DNA of 64,000 nucleotides from Scandinavium sp002470465 (GTDB lineage: Bacteria; Pseudomonadota; Gammaproteobacteria; Enterobacterales; Enterobacteriaceae). Below the pieces are notes generated by a model. It was not told where the DNA came from, searched no databases, and saw only the letters and a list, made by a program, of their open reading frames with translations. Shown piece by piece: positions 52,041 through 59,990 of this stretch (its first letter is position 1; each line of letters opens with the position of its first letter). The position numbers and the translations under genes are program-made. Where the stretch lies: NCBI RefSeq assembly GCF_040750395.1, contig NZ_JBFLVD010000011.1, positions 186,001 to 250,000 on the forward strand. The letters are read 5' to 3'.

Positions 52041-52874
52041 ATGTTTGTTCCATTTCTCATCATGTTACGCGAAGGGCTGGAAGCGGCGCTTATCGTCAGC
52101 CTTATCGCCAGCTATCTGAAACGCACGCAGCGAGGGCGCTGGATTGGCGTCATGTGGATTGGCGTATTCCTCGCCGCTGCGCTTTGCCTTGGACTCGGGA
52201 TTTTCATCAACGAAACCACCGGCGAATTTCCGCAGAAAGAGCAGGAGATGTTTGAGGGCATCGTGGCGGTCATTGCGGTGTTTATCCTGACCTGGATGGT
52301 GTTCTGGATGCGCAAAGTGTCGCGCAACGTGAAGAAGCAGCTGGAAGAGGCAGTGGATAACGCGCTTCAGAAAGGCAACAACCACGGCTGGGCGCTGATT
52401 CTGATGGTCTTTTTCGCCGTGGCGCGCGAAGGACTGGAGTCCGTATTTTTCCTGCTGGCTGCTTTTCAACAGGATCTCGGCATCTGGCCGCCGCTGGGCG
52501 CGATGCTCGGCCTCGGGACCGCCGTGGTACTCGGCTTTATGATTTACTGGGGCGGTATCCGCCTGAACCTCGGCGCATTCTTCAAGTGGACCAGCCTGTT
52601 TATTCTGTTGGTGGCCGCCGGGCTGGCGGCAGGCGCTATCCGCGCCTTCCATGAGGCAGGGTTGTGGAACCACTTCCAGGGTGTCGCTTTTGATTTAAGC
52701 AATACGCTCTCAACCCACACGCTGTTTGGCACGCTGCTGGAAGGGATTTTTGGCTACCAGGAAGCACCGAGCGTCAGCGAAGTGGCTGTGTACTTTATCT
52801 ACCTTATCCCGGCGCTGGTGCTGTTCGCACTGCCGCCACGGGCTGCAACGACGCCGTCGCGCAGCGCACCATAA
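52041..52874 (+). CDS. efeU: Ferrous iron permease EfeU (intact)
   Basis: Inner-membrane Ftr1-type iron permease, 277 residues, about 7 helices. Both iron-binding REGLE motifs are present: MLREGLEAALIVSLI near residue 10 and VAREGLESVFFLLAAF near 132. In E. coli K-12 the gene has a frameshift. Here the frame is complete. It heads efeU-efeO-efeB, the acid-favoured ferrous uptake system, behind a Fur box. Confidence 0.96.
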   Translation: MFVPFLIMLREGLEAALIVSLIASYLKRTQRGRWIGVMWIGVFLAAALCLGLGIFINETTGEFPQKEQEMFEGIVAVIAVFILTWMVFWMRKVSRNVKKQLEEAVDNALQKGNNHGWALILMVFFAVAREGLESVFFLLAAFQQDLGIWPPLGAMLGLGTAVVLGFMIYWGGIRLNLGAFFKWTSLFILLVAAGLAAGAIRAFHEAGLWNHFQGVAFDLSNTLSTHTLFGTLLEGIFGYQEAPSVSEVAVYFIYLIPALVLFALPPRAATTPSRSAP

Positions 52875-52919
52875 TCACTATTTTAGTTACAACATACTCA
52901 TTGGATAAAAGGGATGGTC

Positions 52920-54047
52920 ATGACGATTAATTTCCGCCGTAGTGCGCTGCAGCTGGGTATCGCTGCGCTGTTCTCCTCTGCGTTTGCCGCGCAGGCCGCC
53001 GATATTCCACAGGTTAAAGTCACGGTGACGGACAAGCAGTGTGAGCCGATGAACATCACCGTGAACTCGGGCAAAACGCAGTTCATCATTCAGAACCACA
53101 GCCAGAAAGCCCTGGAGTGGGAGATCCTCAAAGGCGTGATGGTCGTGGAAGAGCGCGAGAATATCGCGCCGGGCTTCACCCAGAAGATGACCGCCAATCT
53201 GCAGCCGGGCCAGTATGAAATGACCTGCGGCCTGCTGACCAACCCGAAAGGGACGCTGACTGTTAAAGGCGAAGCGACGGCGGATGCGGCGAAAGCCAAC
53301 GCGGTGCTCAGCCTTGGCGATGCGATTGCGGATTACAAAGCCTACGTGACGGCTGAAACCGCTGAGCTTGTGAAAGGTACCAAAGCCTTCACAGACGCGG
53401 TGAAAGCGGGCGATATCGAAAAAGCCAAAGCGCTGTACGCTCCGACACGCCAGCATTATGAGCGTATCGAACCGATTGCCGAGCTGTTCTCCGATCTCGA
53501 CGGCAGCATTGACGCGCGTGAAGACGACTACGAGAAAAAAGCGGAAGATCCGAAATTCACCGGCTTCCACCGCCTGGAAAAAGCGCTGTTTGGCGACAAC
53601 ACCACCAGGGGCATGGAAGAGTACGCGACGAAGCTAAACAACGACGTGCTGGAACTGCAAAAGCGCATCAGCGAACTGGCGTTCCCGCCGTCTAAAGTTG
53701 TCGGCGGTGCTGCGGACCTGATTGAAGAAGTGGCCGCCAGCAAAATCAGCGGGGAAGAAGACCGCTACAGCCATACCGATCTGTGGGATTTCCAGGCCAA
53801 CGTCGACGGCGCACAGAAAATCGTGAACCTGCTGCGTCCTCAGCTGCAAAAAGAAAATAGCGCGCTGCTGGCGAAGGTGGATGCCAACTTCAAGAAAGTC
53901 GACACCATTCTTGCGAAGTACAAAACCAAAGACGGCTATGAAACGTACGATAAGCTGACGGATTCCGATCGCAATGCGCTGAAAGGGCCAGTCACGACCC
54001 TTGCGGAAGATCTGGCACAGCTGCGTGGGATCCTCGGACTGGACTAG
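52920..54047 (+). CDS. efeO: Periplasmic iron uptake protein EfeO
   Basis: Periplasmic component of EfeUOB, 375 residues (E. coli 375) from MTINFRRSALQLGIAALFSS. An ATG two codons earlier is less likely. Signal peptide ends AAQAADIP. N-terminal cupredoxin-like domain (KVTVTDKQCEPMNITVNSGK, YEMTCGLLTNPKG) followed by the M75 peptidase-like, iron-binding domain (TRQHYERIEPIAELFSDLD with the HxxE motif, GFHRLEKALFG). 45 bases after efeU, 4 bases before efeB. Confidence 0.96.
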   Translation: MTINFRRSALQLGIAALFSSAFAAQAADIPQVKVTVTDKQCEPMNITVNSGKTQFIIQNHSQKALEWEILKGVMVVEERENIAPGFTQKMTANLQPGQYEMTCGLLTNPKGTLTVKGEATADAAKANAVLSLGDAIADYKAYVTAETAELVKGTKAFTDAVKAGDIEKAKALYAPTRQHYERIEPIAELFSDLDGSIDAREDDYEKKAEDPKFTGFHRLEKALFGDNTTRGMEEYATKLNNDVLELQKRISELAFPPSKVVGGAADLIEEVAASKISGEEDRYSHTDLWDFQANVDGAQKIVNLLRPQLQKENSALLAKVDANFKKVDTILAKYKTKDGYETYDKLTDSDRNALKGPVTTLAEDLAQLRGILGLD

Positions 54048-54051
54048 TGTA

Positions 54052-55335
54052 ATGGCACAGAGCAAACCGGATGATCTGACCGAGCCGTCACGTCGTCGCT
54101 TACTGAAAAACATCGGCGCGCTGGGAGGCGCGCTGGCGGTGACCGGGGGCTGCCCGGTCGCCCATGCGGCAAAACCGCAAAGTGCGCCGGGTACGCTTTC
54201 TCCCGATGCACGTATGGAAACGCAGCCGTTCTATGGCACGCATCAGGCGGGCGTGTTGACGCCCCAGCAGGCGTCGATGATGATTGTGGCGTTTGACGTG
54301 CTGGCCAGTGATAAAAATGACCTGCAGCGGCTTTTTAAGCTGCTCACCGATCGCATCACTTTCCTGACCAGCGGTGGGCCTGCGCCCGATACGCCAAACC
54401 CGCGTCTTCCACCGATGGATTCGGGGATCCTTGGGCCTTATATTGCACCGGATAACCTTACCATTACGGTGTCCGTCGGGCAGTCGCTGTTCGACGAACG
54501 TTTTGGCCTCGCGGCACATGCGCCGAAGAAGCTGCAACGGATGACGCGCTTTCCGAACGACGCGCTGGATGCGGCACTCTGCCACGGCGACGTGCTGCTA
54601 CAAATCTGCGCCAACACGCAGGATACGGTTATCCATGCCCTGCGTGACATCATCAAGCACTCACCGGATCTGCTGAGCGTGCGCTGGAAGCGGGAAGGAT
54701 TTATCTCTGACCACGCGGCACGCAGCAAAGGCAAAGAAACGCCGGTGAATTTGCTCGGCTTTAAGGATGGCACCGCGAATCCTGACAGCAAAGATGCGAA
54801 GCTGATGGATGAGATTGTCTGGGTGACGGACGGTCAGGGCGAGCCGGCCTGGGCCGTTGGGGGGTCTTACCAGGCGGTGAGAATTATCCCGTTCCACGTA
54901 GAGTTCTGGGACCGGACGCCGCTGAAGGAACAGCAGACCATTTTCGGGCGGGACAAGCATTCCGGTGCACCGCTCGGCATGAAGAACGAGCACGATGTGC
55001 CGGACTATGATCGCGACCCGAATGGCGATGTGATTGCGCTCGACAGCCATATCCGTCTCGCTAATCCGCGCACGCCGGAAACCCAGTCCAGCTTAATGAT
55101 GCGCCGTGGCTACAGCTATTCGCTGGGCGTCACCAACTCTGGCCAGCTGGAGATGGGGCTGCTGTTTGTCTGCTATCAGCACGATCTGGAGAAAGGCTTC
55201 CTGACCGTGCAGAAGCGGCTCAATGGCGAGGCGCTGGAGGAGTACATCAAGCCGATTGGTGGCGGATATTTCTTCGTGCTGCCGGGTGTGAAAGACAAAT
55301 CGGGCTACCTCGCCCAGCCACTTCTCGAAGCCTGA
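54052..55335 (+). CDS. efeB: Dye-decolorising haem peroxidase EfeB
   Basis: Periplasmic DyP-type haem peroxidase that works with EfeUO and is exported folded by Tat. 427 residues from MAQSKPDDLTEPSRRRLLKN. The twin-arginine motif SRRRLLKNIG is at 13-22. DyP landmarks: GFKDGTANPDSKD (distal Asp), and the proximal His and Arg region ALDSHIRLANPRT, then RRGYSYSLG. An extended frame to 54001 overlaps efeO and is rejected. Closes the efeUOB operon. A REP-type pair follows. Confidence 0.96.
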   Translation: MAQSKPDDLTEPSRRRLLKNIGALGGALAVTGGCPVAHAAKPQSAPGTLSPDARMETQPFYGTHQAGVLTPQQASMMIVAFDVLASDKNDLQRLFKLLTDRITFLTSGGPAPDTPNPRLPPMDSGILGPYIAPDNLTITVSVGQSLFDERFGLAAHAPKKLQRMTRFPNDALDAALCHGDVLLQICANTQDTVIHALRDIIKHSPDLLSVRWKREGFISDHAARSKGKETPVNLLGFKDGTANPDSKDAKLMDEIVWVTDGQGEPAWAVGGSYQAVRIIPFHVEFWDRTPLKEQQTIFGRDKHSGAPLGMKNEHDVPDYDRDPNGDVIALDSHIRLANPRTPETQSSLMMRRGYSYSLGVTNSGQLEMGLLFVCYQHDLEKGFLTVQKRLNGEALEEYIKPIGGGYFFVLPGVKDKSGYLAQPLLEA

Positions 55336-55340
55336 ATTAC

Positions 55341-55408
55341 TGCCCGGCGGCGCTGTGCTTGCCGGGCCTACTAAATACCCTATCCAGGCCCGATAAGCGC
55401 AGCAGGCA
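55341..55408. repeat. REP-type inverted pair after efeB
   Basis: TGCCCGGCGGCGCTGTGCTT and, inverted, GATAAGCGCAGCAGGCA around CCGGGCCTAC and CCAGGCCCG. Typical of enterobacterial BIMEs and probably serves the efeB 3' end. The rest of the 323-base gap to phoH (55409-55658) is AT-rich and must hold the phoH promoter. I did not find a clear Pho box. Confidence 0.75.
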
Positions 55409-55658
55409 AAAAAAAACCGTTACCCGCCTTATTGTTTCATCTGGTCACATTTTATCTTCCACCTGCGTCCATCATTTTTTTGTATTGGCAGGTGATTGAT
55501 ATAATTCTGTAATATTTCTGTCAGAAACTGATCCCGGCCGGGAAAATGCACGTTCGTTAGCTTTAAGTAAAAAATATGTTGCATTAATGATAATTGGTGA
55601 TGTACTTAATACAACAGCGGTAGTTCCCGGCAGTGAAGGTTCACTTAGGAGATCGCTA

Positions 55659-56714
55659 ATGGTTGGGTCCTGTACTGGACAGAAAAGCAAACATAACCGC
55701 AGCACCCAGCGCGGAGGCCACACCTCCGGCAGCGACGTCTTCACCACTAAATTTCCCTCTTCCACATCCACCGATGTGATGCGCGGTGCGCGTAGTCGCG
55801 TCATCACCTCTCATCAACCAGCAAGCAATGGCTTACAAGGAAGCCAAACCTCAGACGTTAGTGCGCATAATCGTGCTGATGTAACCAGCACGTGTAATGT
55901 TGACCAACAACTCAAGGTGCTATCCATGGGAAGACAAAAAGCAGTGATCAAAGCTCGTCGTGAAGCAAAACGTGTGCTGAGACGGGATTCACGGAGCCAT
56001 AAACAGCGTGAAGAAGAATCGGTCACCTCGCTTGTGCAGATGGGCGGCGTAGAAGCAATTGGCATGGCGCGGGACAGCCGCGATCATTCTCCAATTGAAG
56101 CGCGTAATGAAGCTCAGGCGCACTACCTGAATGCAATTGAGAGTAAACAGCTGATCTTCGCCACCGGCGAAGCCGGGTGTGGGAAAACCTGGATCAGCGC
56201 AGCGAAAGCGGCAGAGGCCCTGATCCATAAGGATGTGGAGAGGATTATCGTTACCCGTCCGGTTCTGCAGGCCGATGAAGATCTTGGCTTCTTACCCGGC
56301 GATATCTCTGAGAAGTTCGCCCCGTACTTCCGCCCGGTCTATGACGTGCTTGTCAGAAGGCTGGGGGCGTCCTTCATGCAATACTGCCTGCGCCCGGAAA
56401 TTGGCAAGGTAGAAATCGCGCCGTTCGCCTACATGCGCGGACGTACCTTTGAAAATGCGGTGGTGATTCTGGACGAGGCCCAGAACGTGACCGCAGCGCA
56501 AATGAAGATGTTCCTGACGCGCCTCGGGGAAAACGTAACGGTCATCGTGAACGGCGACATCACGCAGTGTGACTTACCGCGCGGTGTGCAGTCCGGTCTT
56601 AGCGATGCGCTGGCGCGTTTTGAAGAGGACGATATGGTCGGTATCGTTCGCTTCACCACAGAGGATTGCGTGCGATCCGCGCTCTGCCAGCGTACGCTAC
56701 ACGCCTACAACTGA
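55659..56714 (+). CDS. phoH: Phosphate starvation-inducible protein PhoH
   Basis: Cytoplasmic P-loop ATPase induced by phosphate starvation, role unclear (RNA-linked). The certain core starts at MGRQKAVIKARREAKRVLRR (55926) and runs 262 residues with Walker A ATGEAGCGKTWISAAKAAE, motif DEDLGFLPG and Walker B VVILDEAQNVT. I extend it to 55659, where a strong AGGAG site and ATG give 351 residues, near the 354 I recall for E. coli. The extra 89 residues are Ser/Thr-rich and without a known domain. Start at 55926 is the alternative. A terminator follows. Confidence 0.92.
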   Translation: MVGSCTGQKSKHNRSTQRGGHTSGSDVFTTKFPSSTSTDVMRGARSRVITSHQPASNGLQGSQTSDVSAHNRADVTSTCNVDQQLKVLSMGRQKAVIKARREAKRVLRRDSRSHKQREEESVTSLVQMGGVEAIGMARDSRDHSPIEARNEAQAHYLNAIESKQLIFATGEAGCGKTWISAAKAAEALIHKDVERIIVTRPVLQADEDLGFLPGDISEKFAPYFRPVYDVLVRRLGASFMQYCLRPEIGKVEIAPFAYMRGRTFENAVVILDEAQNVTAAQMKMFLTRLGENVTVIVNGDITQCDLPRGVQSGLSDALARFEEDDMVGIVRFTTEDCVRSALCQRTLHAYN

Positions 56715-56719
56715 GGTTG

Positions 56720-56748
56720 CGCCCCGACAATTATGCCGGGGCGTTTTT
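56720..56748 (+). terminator. phoH terminator
   Basis: CGCCCCG (56720-56726) pairs with CGGGGCG (56737-56743) across a ten-base loop, followed by TTTTT. Confidence 0.85.
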
Positions 56749-56832
56749 CATTTCGAAGCAAGCGACCTTTCTTATCGCAGGAAAAACGGTTAGGGCTTTC
56801 CTTTCATGGGTAAGTGCGGTCCGGTGAAACCG

Positions 56833-57159
56833 TTAAGGTTTCATGATGTGCAACAGTGCTGCCCGATGCTCGGGGCCATACATGACGGTGCCAACCGGGA
56901 CGTCCGGCCCAACGGCTTCAGAAATTTTGGTTACCCAGGTCGGACCAAAACCACCGCAGATCTCAATAACCTGAACGCCTTCACTGACGAGCTGTTTTGC
57001 TACCTGAATGATTGAACCATCGGTTTTTGCTGAGGGGCTAAACCCGACGGTAATAAACTCACAGCTATTGCTTTCGTTTCTGTGGATCACGGTGTTTTTC
57101 TCTGGAGAAAAATCGGGTGAGAAATAGAAAAAGGCCCATTTTTTGAGATTTGGAAACAT
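56833..57159 (-). CDS. DUF6506-like small protein
   Basis: 108-residue soluble protein starting MFPNLKKWAFFYFSPDFSPE (57159, with GGGGAG upstream). The longer frame to 57294 lacks a site. Conserved-looking core: QLVSEGVQVIEICGGFGPTW and VGTVMYGPEHRAALL. I recognise the pattern as the DUF6506 group but am not certain, and no function is known. Base composition is lower in GC than its neighbours (about 47%), and it lies in the phoH-serX gap, where gain and loss are common. Confidence 0.75.
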   Translation of the reverse strand: MFPNLKKWAFFYFSPDFSPEKNTVIHRNESNSCEFITVGFSPSAKTDGSIIQVAKQLVSEGVQVIEICGGFGPTWVTKISEAVGPDVPVGTVMYGPEHRAALLHIMKP

Positions 57160-57287
57160 GGTTACTCCCCGTGGATAGTCTGCTTTGACGTCTGTATGTA
57201 TGGCTATTCTAAAAAACATTCTCAAATTGGCAAAATTATCCGAAACGATAATCACTGTTTTACAGGGGGAGTGAAACAGTGGGGGCA

Positions 57288-57357
57288 GTGCCACAGGCGA
57301 AAAAAAAGCCCGTACTTTCGTACGAGCTCTTCTTCAAAGATGGCGGTGAGGGGGGAT
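57288..57357 (-). repeat. Downstream copy of the serX 3' end and terminator
   Basis: About 70 bases repeating 57470-57540 with one substitution and one base lost in the G run: the last 20 or so bases of the tRNA (read on the minus strand), then the hairpin AGCTCGTAC-GAAA-GTACGGGCT and eight T. The two copies are 182 bases apart, in the same orientation. This copy is not a tRNA, only its 3' end. Confidence 0.9.
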
Positions 57358-57469
57358 ATCACTCGGCACATCCGTGTGCCTCGCCCTTCGGGTGGCCGCT
57401 GGCCATGCTGAACGGCTATCCTGCCGTTCAGTCGAACCCCGGTCGGGAGTTCTCATCCCCCCACAGACG
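57358..57469 (-). ncRNA. Structured RNA segment after serX (RtT-like layout)
   Basis: Read on the minus strand, 112 bases form four neat hairpins: GAACTCC-CGACC-GGGGTTC, CTGAACGGC-AGGATA-GCCGTTCAG, GGCC-AGC-GGCC and GGCACA-CGGA-TGTGCC, plus a CCC-GAA-GGG turn. It lies between the serX terminator and a repeat of the tRNA 3' end and terminator. In E. coli the tyrT gene is followed by 178-base repeats that each begin with the tRNA 3' end and yield RtT RNA. The same layout here suggests a relative. The RNA itself is inferred. Confidence 0.6.
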
Positions 57470-57540
57470 GTGCCACAGGCGAAAAAAAAGCCCGTACTTT
57501 CGTACGAGCTCTTCTTCAAATATGGCGGTGAGGGGGGGAT
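57470..57540 (-). repeat. serX terminator with tRNA 3' end (upstream copy of the repeat)
   Basis: Partner of the copy at 57288-57357. It includes the 3' part of serX and the intrinsic terminator at 57482-57510 (stem of 9 bp with a GAAA loop and eight T). Confidence 0.9.
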
Positions 57541-57610
57541 TCGAACCCCCGATACGTTGCCGTATACACACTTTCCAGGCGTGCTCCTTCAGCCACTCGG
57601 ACACCTCACC
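57523..57610 (-). tRNA. serX: tRNA-Ser (GGA anticodon)
   Basis: 88-base tRNA on the minus strand. Acceptor stem GGTGAGG pairs with CCTCACC, anticodon GGA (57574-57576) in CTGGAAA, long variable arm, T loop TTCGAAT, encoded GCCA end. Nearly the same as E. coli serX. tRNA-Ser genes are frequent integration sites, and the flanking direct repeat is described separately. Confidence 0.97.
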
Positions 57611-57812
57611 ATATTGTATTGCTGCCTGACCTCTCGGGGGCAACGGGGCGGTACTATAGGGAGTTGAACCTGTACGGTCAAGAATAATTTCCTGGAATTG
57701 GTGCAACAGGTTAAGCAATGAACACCGACGCCAGGCGGTGGCCGTTTTATGCCCGACAATCATCAAAAAGTTTATGGTGATGGCTTATCCGGAAAAAAAT
57801 TTTCGACCGCCA

Positions 57813-57837
57813 GGAATAAATCCGTTCCTCGTTCGTC
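57813..57837 (+). promoter_or_regulatory. Likely ECF-sigma promoter of the catalase/b561 operon
   Basis: GGAATA at 57813-57818 and CGTC at 57834-57837 are separated by 15 bases, with the ATG 33 bases further on. GGAA-type -35 and CGTC -10 elements are usual for ECF sigma factors. Since the operon encodes one, this is probably its autoregulated promoter. Inferred, not matched to a defined group. Confidence 0.5.
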
Positions 57838-57870
57838 TTGTGTAGACTCTATTGTGACTGAGCTTCTAAG

Positions 57871-58926
57871 ATGAAAACACCTGACCGCGTTTTTGCGAAA
57901 AAAAATTTCCTGTTGCTGCTTGTCGGCGGTATTCCCGTAGTCCTGCTGCTGCTCTTTGTCTGGGCTGGCGGCTGGCTGACGCCGAACCGGCTCTCGGCGA
58001 ATACGCTCATTGAGGTGCTGGAAAAAAATGGCGGCGTGCATCCAGGCTTTCGCCGCAATCATGCCAAAGGCATTTGCGTGAGCGGCGAGTTTATTTCCAA
58101 CGGCAAGGCCGCAACGCTTTCGCGGGCGACAGTCTTTCGCCCAGGAATTGTGCCGGTCATCGGCAGGCTGGCCATTGCCGGCGGCAATCCGGGCGCGCCG
58201 GATTACGCCGTGCCGGTGAGAAGTTTCGCGCTGGCGTTTACGCTAACTGATGGCGAGCAGTGGCGCAGCGGCATGAATGCGCTGCCATTCTTTAGCGTCG
58301 CTACCCCGCAGGGGTTTTATGACCAACAGATCGCCACCCGTCCGCTGGCGGCGAGTGGAAAACCGGATCCGCAGAAAATGCAGGCCTTTATGCAGGCGCA
58401 TCCGGAAGCTAAACCCTTCTTCCAGTGGGCGAAAACGCACGTTCTGGCCGCTAGCTGGGCGCAGGAACAATACAACAGCCTGAACGCCTTCCGCTTTATT
58501 GATGCGCACAACCAAAGCCATTTTGTGCGCTGGAGCCTGGTGCCGCACTCTCCGTGGCAACCTGTTTCGGCGCAGGATAAAGAGGATAAAAATTACCTTT
58601 CCAGCGAACTGAAAACGCGCCTGGCCGCGGGACCGTTATCCTGGGATCTGCTGATCACCGTCGCCCAGCCGGGAGATCCGGTCAATGATGCGACGAAGGC
58701 CTGGCCGCAGGAGAATCCTTCTCTGGTAGCGGGGACAGTGGTGATTCACAAGGCTGAAGATCAGCAGGGGGGCACGTGCAATAATATTAACTACGATCCG
58801 CTTATCCTGCCGGACGGGATTGCCGGTTCCGACGATCCGCTGCTGAACGCGCGCTCTGCGGCTTATGCAAAATCTTTTAATCTGAGAACGACCGAAGAAA
58901 CCCGTCAGGGTCAGGAGAAGCGTTAA
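57871..58926 (+). CDS. Membrane-anchored catalase-like haem protein (SrpA type)
   Basis: 351 residues. An N-terminal helix at about 12-33 (NFLLLLVGGIPVVLLLLFVW) anchors it facing the periplasm. The rest is a minimal catalase-related domain: distal His64 in RRNHAKGICVSGEF, then FALAFTLTDGEQWRSGMNAL, and proximal Tyr332 in LLNARSAAYAKSFNLR. It lacks the flavodoxin-like and wrapping parts of full catalases, so peroxidase activity is more likely than fast catalase activity. First gene of four. Its TAATG overlaps the cytochrome start, so translation is coupled. Confidence 0.88.
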   Translation: MKTPDRVFAKKNFLLLLVGGIPVVLLLLFVWAGGWLTPNRLSANTLIEVLEKNGGVHPGFRRNHAKGICVSGEFISNGKAATLSRATVFRPGIVPVIGRLAIAGGNPGAPDYAVPVRSFALAFTLTDGEQWRSGMNALPFFSVATPQGFYDQQIATRPLAASGKPDPQKMQAFMQAHPEAKPFFQWAKTHVLAASWAQEQYNSLNAFRFIDAHNQSHFVRWSLVPHSPWQPVSAQDKEDKNYLSSELKTRLAAGPLSWDLLITVAQPGDPVNDATKAWPQENPSLVAGTVVIHKAEDQQGGTCNNINYDPLILPDGIAGSDDPLLNARSAAYAKSFNLRTTEETRQGQEKR

Positions 58927-59477
58927 TGAAAACTCAGGCGACGATCTTCCACCCGCTGCTGCGCCTTGTTCACTGGCTGATGGCGCTGGCGATACTGGCG
59001 ATGCTGTTTATCGGCGTCGCGATGGTCTCAACGGTTTCATCCAGTCACTCGCTGCTGCTCGCCGTGCACAGACCCCTTGGCGCGGCTATCGAAGTATTAG
59101 TGCTGTTGCGTATTTTTCTCCGCTGGCGATACGGTGCACCGGCGCTGCCGGGTTCCTTACCTCGAGGGCAAAAAGTGCTGGCCCATCTTTCTCATCTGGC
59201 GCTTTATCTGCTGATGGTTGCTCAACCGCTGGTCGGCTGGGCGATGCTTTCCGCCGCAGGCTATCCCGTTACGCTGTGGGGTGGAGTGGTATTACCGGCA
59301 TTGCTGCCCGTGAACATCTCTCTGTATGCCATCCTGCGTCCTTTACATACGTTGCTCGCGTTTGCTTTGTTCGCCGTAATCCTTGCCCATGTCGCCGCGG
59401 CGCTGCTGCACGGACTGATCCTGCGTGACGGTGTATTCAGCACTATGAGCAGCGTTCGTCGACGTCCGGGAGGGTGA
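58926..59477 (+). CDS. Cytochrome b561 family protein
   Basis: 183-residue inner-membrane dihaem cytochrome with four predicted helices. Likely haem ligands: His in FHPLLRLVHWLMALA (helix 1), LLLAVHRPLGAAIE (helix 2) and ILRPLHTLLAFALFAVILAH (helix 4). Similar to CybB. Being translationally coupled to the catalase-like protein, it may pass electrons from the quinone pool to that haem. This link is an inference from gene order. Confidence 0.9.
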   Translation: MKTQATIFHPLLRLVHWLMALAILAMLFIGVAMVSTVSSSHSLLLAVHRPLGAAIEVLVLLRIFLRWRYGAPALPGSLPRGQKVLAHLSHLALYLLMVAQPLVGWAMLSAAGYPVTLWGGVVLPALLPVNISLYAILRPLHTLLAFALFAVILAHVAAALLHGLILRDGVFSTMSSVRRRPGG

Positions 59478-59480
59478 ATA

Positions 59481-59990
59481 ATGCTGTCGCTTAGCGATGA
59501 GGACGTTCGCGAACTGCTCCCGCACCTCCAGCGCTTTGCGCTATGGTTGACGCGGGACGTCATGGCTGCCGAGGATCTGGTGCAGAATACGCTGATTAAA
59601 GCGCTGGACGGCCCGGCGGACAGAGAAGAGGTACGTAATCTCCGCACCTGGCTGTTCTCGATCCTCTGGCACCAGTTTCTTGACGGAGAGCGGCGGCGTA
59701 AGCGCTGGCAAAGGCTGCTGACTTTTTTTCAGGGGGAGGAAAAAACGGATATTACCGGTGAAAACAGCGTGATGGCTGACGAAATGCTGGCGCTGTTTTC
59801 CCATTTACCCGCAGATAGCCGGGCGTTGCTCCTGCTGATAAGCGTGGAGGAGATGAGCTACCGGGATGCCGCCGAAGCGCTCAATATTCCTCTCGGAACG
59901 GTGATGTCGCGCTTGTCCAGAGCGCGTAAGCAGCTACGGCAGTTGACTGAGGAGCATGCGTCGCCCGTAGTGCTAAGGAGATTAAAATGA
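59481..59990 (+). CDS. ECF-family RNA polymerase sigma factor
   Basis: 169 residues with region 2 (FALWLTRDVMAAEDLVQNTL, LRTWLFSILWHQFLDGERRR) and region 4 (LLLISVEEMSYRDAAEALNI, PLGTVMSRLSRARKQLRQL). It follows the cytochrome gene by 3 bases and overlaps its anti-sigma gene by 4. Expected to read the operon promoter. The stress that releases it is probably oxidative, judged by the enzymes it controls. Confidence 0.93.
   Translation: MLSLSDEDVRELLPHLQRFALWLTRDVMAAEDLVQNTLIKALDGPADREEVRNLRTWLFSILWHQFLDGERRRKRWQRLLTFFQGEEKTDITGENSVMADEMLALFSHLPADSRALLLLISVEEMSYRDAAEALNIPLGTVMSRLSRARKQLRQLTEEHASPVVLRRLK

Noticed and set aside
31919..57610. The two tRNA-Ser genes in opposite orientation as ends of a 25.6-kb island
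   Set aside because: Between them are agp, wrbA, put, efe and phoH in their E. coli order, so most of the segment is core chromosome. Only parts (32073-38987 and the serX repeat) look accessory.
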